DNA of 48,436 bases from an uncultured Hyphomicrobiaceae bacterium (GTDB taxonomy: Bacteria > Pseudomonadota > Alphaproteobacteria > Rhizobiales > CALHAX01), in contig CALHAX010000032.1 of assembly GCA_937931785.1 (NCBI GenBank), positions 1 through 48,436 of the forward strand. The letters are read 5' to 3'. Under the pieces are notes generated by a model that was given only the letters and a program-made list of their open reading frames with translations, had not been told where the DNA came from and searched no databases. The position numbers were made by a program, and so were the translations under genes. This document shows, one piece after another, positions 43,653 through 48,436 of the stretch (within the stretch, counting starts at the first letter, position 1; each line of letters starts with the position of its first letter).

Positions 43653-44048
43653 TCAGGCAGGGATTTGTGCTTCAGGCAAACCGCCAGTGAAATAGAACAA
43701 CGCGCCGTAGAGTACTGCAAACACCAAAGCGGTGACGAGTGCGCTTGTGAAGCGGTTGGAGAAGGCGAGCATGTTCGCGACAAGGTCGATTACGAACACC
43801 AGGCCCGTCGCCAGAAGCACCATTTGGAACCATGTCTGCTGGCTGAGATCCTGCAGATTTTCGGGCAAGGTTGCCATATCGACAGCGTAGAACAGGGCTG
43901 CGTTGATAATGCCGAAGATGACCGCCGTGACGAGTGCATTCACGAAGCGGTTCGAGAACGTCAGCACATTGCCGATGTAGGCGATGACGAACAGAACAGC
44001 GGCACTGGTGAGCACCTTGGTAAGCATGGCGATATCTTCAGGTGACAT
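43653..44048 (-). CDS. Small membrane protein with internal duplication
   Basis: A 131-residue protein with four predicted transmembrane helices in two repeats offset by 65 residues. Repeat one (about 18-63) contains VLFVIAYIGNVLTFSNRF and repeat two (about 83-127) contains LVFVIDLVANMLAFSNRF; each is followed by an ALVTA helix and ALFY. Polar ends flank the repeats. I do not recognise a named family or function. The ATG at 44048 is preceded by GGAAC. It stands alone between the cytochrome and hydrolase genes. Confidence 0.75.
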   Translation of the reverse strand: MSPEDIAMLTKVLTSAAVLFVIAYIGNVLTFSNRFVNALVTAVIFGIINAALFYAVDMATLPENLQDLSQQTWFQMVLLATGLVFVIDLVANMLAFSNRFTSALVTALVFAVLYGALFYFTGGLPEAQIPA

Positions 44049-44197
44049 GATCGAGTTCCAAGCGTGGTTGCACTATGAAGTTAAGGTTCAGCGTCGCCCT
44101 AACGCAGATTGATGATTGATACAACTCGTCAGGAGCCGCAGTTGGAATATATCTGGAGTGTGGCAAGAAACGATCTTTAATACAGCAAGGTTATTCA

Positions 44198-44968
44198 ATG
44201 CGTGTGGCAAGGGACTGGTATGACGTTGAAACACTGAACGATGGCATCTGCCGGATACACGAACGGCATGTTGCGCATTGGCTGAGGTGCAACATCTGGC
44301 ATGTACGGGGGCGCGACCGTGATCTTGTTATAGATACCGGTATGGGGGTTCGCCCGCTTCAAGCTGAATTACCCTCCATGACAGAACGGCCGCTGACAGC
44401 CATCGTGACTCATAGTCATTTTGATCATTCGGGTGGCCTGCATGAATTCGCGCATCGGTGCGGGCATTGCGCAGAGGCACATGTTCTTTCCGATCCGACA
44501 CTGCAGAACACCGTTGCTGATACCGGTTATGTTCGGGCTGATACGTTTACAGCGCTCCCGTATGAAGGGTTCAGCCATGAAAACTATATCGTCAAACCTG
44601 CCCCGTTGACAGAATACCTGGATGAGGGAGATGTGATTGACCTTGGTGACCGGGTCTTCAAGGTTTTTCATCTCCCGGGCCATTCACCTGGCTCCATTGC
44701 CTTGTTTGAGGAGCGCAGTGGTGTCCTCTTTAGCGGAGATGTGGTTTACGATGGTGATTTGATCGACAATCTCTATCACTCCGATGCCGATGTGCTGTCT
44801 GAATCGCTGGAGCGCTTGAAAACACTGCCTGTTACAACCGTGCATGGTGGGCACTTCAAATCGTTCGGGCGTGAGCGGATGGTGGAAATTATTTCCGAGT
44901 ACCAGGCGGGTGAGCGGCGGATTTCGAATGCAAGCGACTGGCTGTCGTCGAGGGTGGGTGTCCCTTAG
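44198..44968 (+). CDS. Metallo-beta-lactamase-fold hydrolase
   Basis: A 256-residue hydrolase with a two-metal site: HSHFDH motif (THSHFDHSGG, residues 71-80), further ligands in FHLPGHSPGS and FSGDVVYDGD, and a terminal His in TTVHGGHFKSFG. The N-terminal strands include NIWHVRGRDRDLVIDTGMG. There is no signal peptide. The fold covers glyoxalase II, lactonases and others; the substrate cannot be told from the sequence. A separate promoter is likely, since 149 bases precede it. Confidence 0.88.
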   Translation: MRVARDWYDVETLNDGICRIHERHVAHWLRCNIWHVRGRDRDLVIDTGMGVRPLQAELPSMTERPLTAIVTHSHFDHSGGLHEFAHRCGHCAEAHVLSDPTLQNTVADTGYVRADTFTALPYEGFSHENYIVKPAPLTEYLDEGDVIDLGDRVFKVFHLPGHSPGSIALFEERSGVLFSGDVVYDGDLIDNLYHSDADVLSESLERLKTLPVTTVHGGHFKSFGRERMVEIISEYQAGERRISNASDWLSSRVGVP

Positions 44969-45080
44969 CAGTGAGCAGTCCAACCGTTTCGCCGCCTGTC
45001 CAAAGTCTGCTATGCTACCTCCGATCAACATGATTACAGTGTGGAGACAAGCATAACAGCCGCAGAAAGGGTGATATGAT

Positions 45081-45512
45081 ATGGCGATGAAGATCCGGCA
45101 ACTGCTCCAGGAAAAGGGCAACGATGTTCTGACGATCCGTCCGGACGACACCGTGTTTGATGCGGTCAAAATGATGGCAGACAACAACGTAGGCGCGCTG
45201 CTTGTAATGGATGGCGACACGTTGCGCGGCAAAATCAGCGAGCGCGATTATGCGCGTAATGTTATTCTCAAGGGACGCGCTTCGTCAGAAACGCGTGTTG
45301 GTGATGTCATGTCAACCAATATTGTGTGTGCCCGACCTGACCAATCGGTTGAAGAGTGCATGGCGGTTATGACTGACAAGAGTGTGCGCCACCTTCCGGT
45401 TCTTGAAAACAAGAAGGTTATCGGAATTATTTCGATTGGCGATCTCGTCAAGAGCGTGATTCAGGACCAGAAATTCGTGATCGAGCAACTGGAGCATTAT
45501 TTATCGGCCTGA
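45081..45512 (+). CDS. Two-CBS-domain protein
   Basis: A 143-residue protein made of two CBS motifs, which usually bind adenine nucleotides. The first has VLTIRPDDTVFDAVKMMADN and GALLVMDGDTLRGKISERDY. The second has VCARPDQSVEECMAVMTDKS and RHLPVLENKKVIGIISIGDLV. No other catalytic domain is attached, so it probably acts as an energy sensor for a partner protein. AGAAAGGGTGA precedes the ATG. Confidence 0.93.
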   Translation: MAMKIRQLLQEKGNDVLTIRPDDTVFDAVKMMADNNVGALLVMDGDTLRGKISERDYARNVILKGRASSETRVGDVMSTNIVCARPDQSVEECMAVMTDKSVRHLPVLENKKVIGIISIGDLVKSVIQDQKFVIEQLEHYLSA

Positions 45513-45626
45513 GGAGCACTGCGTGTGATTTCAGTGCTGGATGGGCGATGGAACTTACAGCCTGTCGTGAGGCGAATTTATTGGTGCGGCGTGTTTTCAC
45601 TGCGCTGCAACAACCAAAGGAATTTT

Positions 45627-46370
45627 ATGATGCTATATCGATGTGGCGTATTTGGCGCGGCCTGTCTCACAGTGCTGGCGTTAGTGAGTGGCGCAGCCGT
45701 CGCAGGCGATACGGCCAGCCGACACATGTTTGGTTTTTCTGCAGATGCACGGTGGTTTGCGTTTGAAGAATTCGGTGTTCAGGATGGTTCTGGTTTTCCC
45801 TACTCGAACATCTATCTTATCGACACAAAGAGGGATCGATGGGCTCCGGGGACTCCGGTTCGTGTGCGGATCGATGATGAAAAGGCCACGGTCGCCACGG
45901 CCAGCGCACGTGCGCGCCGCAGCGCGAAAGCGAAACTGGATCAATATGGCATTCGCGTTCCCGGACGGCTACTTGCGAGCGCGCCGTTGAATGAATTGAA
46001 CGGTTCGGATGGAAACGGAACAACAAAAACCACGTTTCAGCCTGGTTTTCCCTATGGTCCTCAATTCACGCTGCACTTGAAAACATTCGAAGGAAAAAAA
46101 TCCTCCAAGTGTTTTCAGGATGACCGACCGCTTGGGCTTGTTCTCGAGGCACAAGTTTATGATGGAGCCAGGACAGTGCTCTATCGCGATACATCTGTGC
46201 CCAAGTCGCGAGGGTGTCCGTTGGCCTATGCGATTTCGGATGTTTATCAGGCACCTGATAGTGCAGCGGAGGGCGTGACGATGGTGTTACTGTATGTCCG
46301 TACGATTGGTTTTGAGGGGAAAGATTCACGCTTTCTGGCGATACCGGTTCGATTGCCCACAGTGAAGTGA
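45627..46370 (+). CDS. Secreted DUF2259 protein
   Basis: A 247-residue exported protein of the DUF2259 family, function unknown. A signal peptide (CGVFGAACLTVLALVSGAAV, cleaved near AGDTA) precedes the family block HMFGFSADARWFAFEEFGVQ and GFPYSNIYLIDTKRDRW. A beta-rich domain with two Cys (SSKCFQDD, SRGCPLAY) follows. AAAGGA near 45616 supports ATG 45627 or 45630; the frame is open to 45525 but lacks a signal peptide there. Confidence 0.85.
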   Translation: MMLYRCGVFGAACLTVLALVSGAAVAGDTASRHMFGFSADARWFAFEEFGVQDGSGFPYSNIYLIDTKRDRWAPGTPVRVRIDDEKATVATASARARRSAKAKLDQYGIRVPGRLLASAPLNELNGSDGNGTTKTTFQPGFPYGPQFTLHLKTFEGKKSSKCFQDDRPLGLVLEAQVYDGARTVLYRDTSVPKSRGCPLAYAISDVYQAPDSAAEGVTMVLLYVRTIGFEGKDSRFLAIPVRLPTVK

Positions 46371-46490
46371 TGGAGGGAGGAGGGGCGGGCGAAGCCAAGA
46401 ATGCGGCTACGACACGCCATTTGATCGTTGATCCGAGGTTGCGGCCTGCCCAGAATTACTTTGCATTCTTCTGCGACGTGCTGCCTTCTT

Positions 46491-46512
46491 GGGGGTGGCT
46501 CATGCCGCCCCC
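46491..46512. terminator. Hairpin between convergent genes
   Basis: GGGGGTGGC at 46491-46499 pairs with GCCGCCCCC at 46504-46512 (one G-U pair) around the loop TCAT. It sits between the convergent DUF2259 and RTX genes and could end both transcripts, though neither side has a T run. Confidence 0.4.
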
Positions 46513-46537
46513 CTCACACCCTCGGCACATCATTTCG

Positions 46538-48436
46538 TTACACCAGAATGAAGTTGTCCACGACGGTGACGTCGTCGGTTATGTTGTTGAGCAGTGCAAC
46601 CAACTGATAATTGTCTCCACCGCCGTCGGAATCCGCATTCACGGATATGCTGTTTCCGTTGTCGACGAGTTGCAGATAGCCGTTGGCTTGCGCTGTCGTG
46701 GTGTCCTGGGCGGAGCCACCAACGAATGTATCGAACATGGCGCGCAGGTCGAGAACGTCCGCGTCCGATACGCTGAAGTCGGTGATGAGATCCCCCCCTT
46801 CAGCAATATTGGTGAAGTTGAAGAAATCCGCTCCGGCTCCACCGGTAATGATGTCTGCACCGTTGCCACCGGAAATATTATCTGCGCCTCCTCCGGCAAG
46901 AATGGTGTCATCGCCGTCACGCCCAAGAATGACGTCCCGTCCACCGAATGTTTCGAGCCGGTTTGCAGCGTTGTTACCGAGCATGAGGTTTCTGACATTA
47001 CCTGTCGCCCCGTCGTTGCCCGTACCGTCAATGACCGTGCCTGATCCACCCTTCAGGATCATGATCTCGACGTTGTCTGGCAGAGTGTAGGTGACGGCCG
47101 TGCGGAGAATATCGAACTCCCCGCCATTGAAATCTTCTTCGACGACGTCCTCGATCCGATCGACGTTGTAGCCGTCCGAACCGGTGCCTCCGCGCATAAT
47201 GTCAATTCCGTTCTGACCATCAAGCGAGTCGTTCCCGGCTCCCCCGATCAGCAGGTCATTGGAGTTCCCACCGGACAATCCGTTGGCGCCACTGTTCCCG
47301 GTGATGATATTCGGGCGAGAATTGCCGACACCGTCATTGCTTGCTGTGCCGGTCAGCGTGAGGTTTTCAACATCTGCGGAGAGAAAATAGCTGTCGGAAC
47401 TGAAGACGGAATCGTTGCCCTGGTTGGTCAGTTCGCCAACGATATCGAACACGCTTTCGACAATATAGATGTCGTCACCCTGACCACCGAAGTGTCTGTC
47501 GAGACCCAGTCCACCTTCGATGGTATCGACGCCGTTGCCACCAATCAGGATGTCGTCGCCACCGCGGCCGTTGATCGTAAGGCCCGTTGTCGAGCCAGAC
47601 GCACTGATTGTGTCGACCATGTCCGTGCCACGAATTTCGGTCACGCCTGTGAATGCAACATCTCCGAGGGTGCCACCCGTTGATGAACCGCTTCCATTGT
47701 TCGCGTTTGTGTTTGCCCCGCTGGCAGCACCTGCTCCCAGATCCAGGATCGCCGAGCCGCTGCCACTGTTCAACGCAGTTGCGATCAGATCGTTTCCTGA
47801 TGCAGCGACACTGAAGGCTTGCGTTCCGCCACCGTAGAACGATGCGTTCGCCGCATTGAACGTCAGTCCGCCGGTTGCACTAAGGAGCGTTGCCTGATCG
47901 CCAACATTTGGCGTGAAGCCGGTGGTTTGCAGTTCAAACTCGACCTGGTTCAGGTTGGCGGTTCCGCTGACCGTGATTGTATCAGACTGTGCCGCAGCCG
48001 TGCCGGAAATATTTCCCAGAATGATGCCGTTTGTTGCGGTGAGATTTCCGGTAATGGCCAGTGCACCGATCCCGGATGAATAGGGCCCTGTATCACCTGG
48101 GGCCAACACGCCGCCATAGTTCAGAACGACATCACCAACAACGGTGCCTGTTCCGGCGCCGGCAATTCCTGACTGGTAGCCCACATTGAACGTGTCCGCT
48201 TCGGCCGTCGCGCCGTTTTGCACGAGCAGAATACCTTCGCCGAGATTGTTGCCGCCGAGATTGAGATCGCCGGACATATAGAACGAGCTGGTCGCACCAT
48301 CGACGTTGATCAGACCGTAGGATCCGGCGGTTCGTCCGGCGAACCCACTGGCCCCTACGCTGATATTATTGAAGGCAGCGCCACCGGTGATGTTGAGGGT
48401 GCCTCGTCCTGCATTGCCGACTGTCAGCTCGGTCGA
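46538..48436 (-). CDS. Large secreted RTX/beta-strand-repeat protein, 5' part beyond the window
   Basis: The frame is open from the right window edge; an internal Met at 48277 is not a likely start. The visible 632 residues begin with autotransporter-passenger-like strands (LTVGNAGRGTLNITGGA; VLNYGGVLAPGDTG; IGALAITGNLTATNG). They pass into calcium-binding RTX nonapeptides: GRGGDDILIGGNGVDTIEGG, GGNSNDLLIGGAGNDSLDGQ and GGGADNISGGNGADIITGGA. The protein ends DVTVVDNFILV, resembling type I secretion C-termini. No beta-barrel domain follows, so type I secretion is favoured. No ABC transporter genes are in the window. Adhesin or surface-layer roles are possible. Confidence 0.82.
   Translation of the reverse strand, partial: STELTVGNAGRGTLNITGGAAFNNISVGASGFAGRTAGSYGLINVDGATSSFYMSGDLNLGGNNLGEGILLVQNGATAEADTFNVGYQSGIAGAGTGTVVGDVVLNYGGVLAPGDTGPYSSGIGALAITGNLTATNGIILGNISGTAAAQSDTITVSGTANLNQVEFELQTTGFTPNVGDQATLLSATGGLTFNAANASFYGGGTQAFSVAASGNDLIATALNSGSGSAILDLGAGAASGANTNANNGSGSSTGGTLGDVAFTGVTEIRGTDMVDTISASGSTTGLTINGRGGDDILIGGNGVDTIEGGLGLDRHFGGQGDDIYIVESVFDIVGELTNQGNDSVFSSDSYFLSADVENLTLTGTASNDGVGNSRPNIITGNSGANGLSGGNSNDLLIGGAGNDSLDGQNGIDIMRGGTGSDGYNVDRIEDVVEEDFNGGEFDILRTAVTYTLPDNVEIMILKGGSGTVIDGTGNDGATGNVRNLMLGNNAANRLETFGGRDVILGRDGDDTILAGGGADNISGGNGADIITGGAGADFFNFTNIAEGGDLITDFSVSDADVLDLRAMFDTFVGGSAQDTTTAQANGYLQLVDNGNSISVNADSDGGGDNYQLVALLNNITDDVTVVDNFILV

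Overview
The window reads as an alphaproteobacterial chromosome of moderate GC content, probably Hyphomicrobiales or a neighbouring order. The evidence is the CtrA-clade style gene neighbourhood: a complete gene-transfer-agent (GTA)-type head-tail cluster, then a PepSY protein/response regulator/kinase trio, ccmIEFH, degP, a second two-component pair and glnE. No rRNA, tRNA, CRISPR array, integrase or intact transposase was seen.

Layout. Positions 1-655 hold no convincing gene. A candidate promoter (656-684) and a leader terminator (725-751) precede a roughly 17 kb plus-strand cluster (809-17982) in the RcGTA g1-g15 order: small terminase, large terminase, portal, prohead protease, major capsid, a strong intrinsic terminator, connector, head closure, a tiny ORF, tail terminator, tail tube, two tail chaperones, a short tape measure, distal tail, Fe-S hub, NlpC/P60 peptidase and TIM-barrel megatron. 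A DUF2793 fibre and a single lysis gene close the cluster. The lysis gene fuses two wall-degrading domains to a holin-like tail. The absence of integration and replication genes and the very short tape measure favour a domesticated GTA over an active prophage.

Positions 18065-31747 hold envelope and respiration genes: a PepSY/OmpR-regulator/kinase trio resembling FeuNPQ, a glycine-zipper lipoprotein, the ccmI-ccmE-ccmF-ccmH operon, an alpha/beta-hydrolase-OsmC fusion, a secreted trypsin-like protease with a peptidoglycan-binding tail (minus strand), HtrA/DegP, and an OmpR/kinase pair. glnE follows at 31757-34714.

Positions 34801-37013 form a compact unit: a four-EF-hand exported protein, an ECF-like sigma factor, a membrane-anchored putative anti-sigma factor and a Spy/CnrX-like periplasmic sensor. 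It converges on a membrane histidine-kinase-like protein whose ATP-binding motifs are missing. pepN (minus) and prfC (plus) are divergent. The last part carries a c-type cytochrome with a clear terminator, an intergenic region with tandem repeats, a small duplicated membrane protein, an MBL hydrolase, a CBS protein, a DUF2259 secreted protein, and the C-terminal part of a large secreted RTX protein running off the right edge.

The observations most worth following up are the three-domain lysis gene with an internal ribosome binding site, the promoter/attenuator ahead of the GTA cluster, the terminator after the capsid gene, the EF-hand/sigma/anti-sigma/sensor unit, and the pseudokinase. Family names come from motif recognition by eye; no database search was run.
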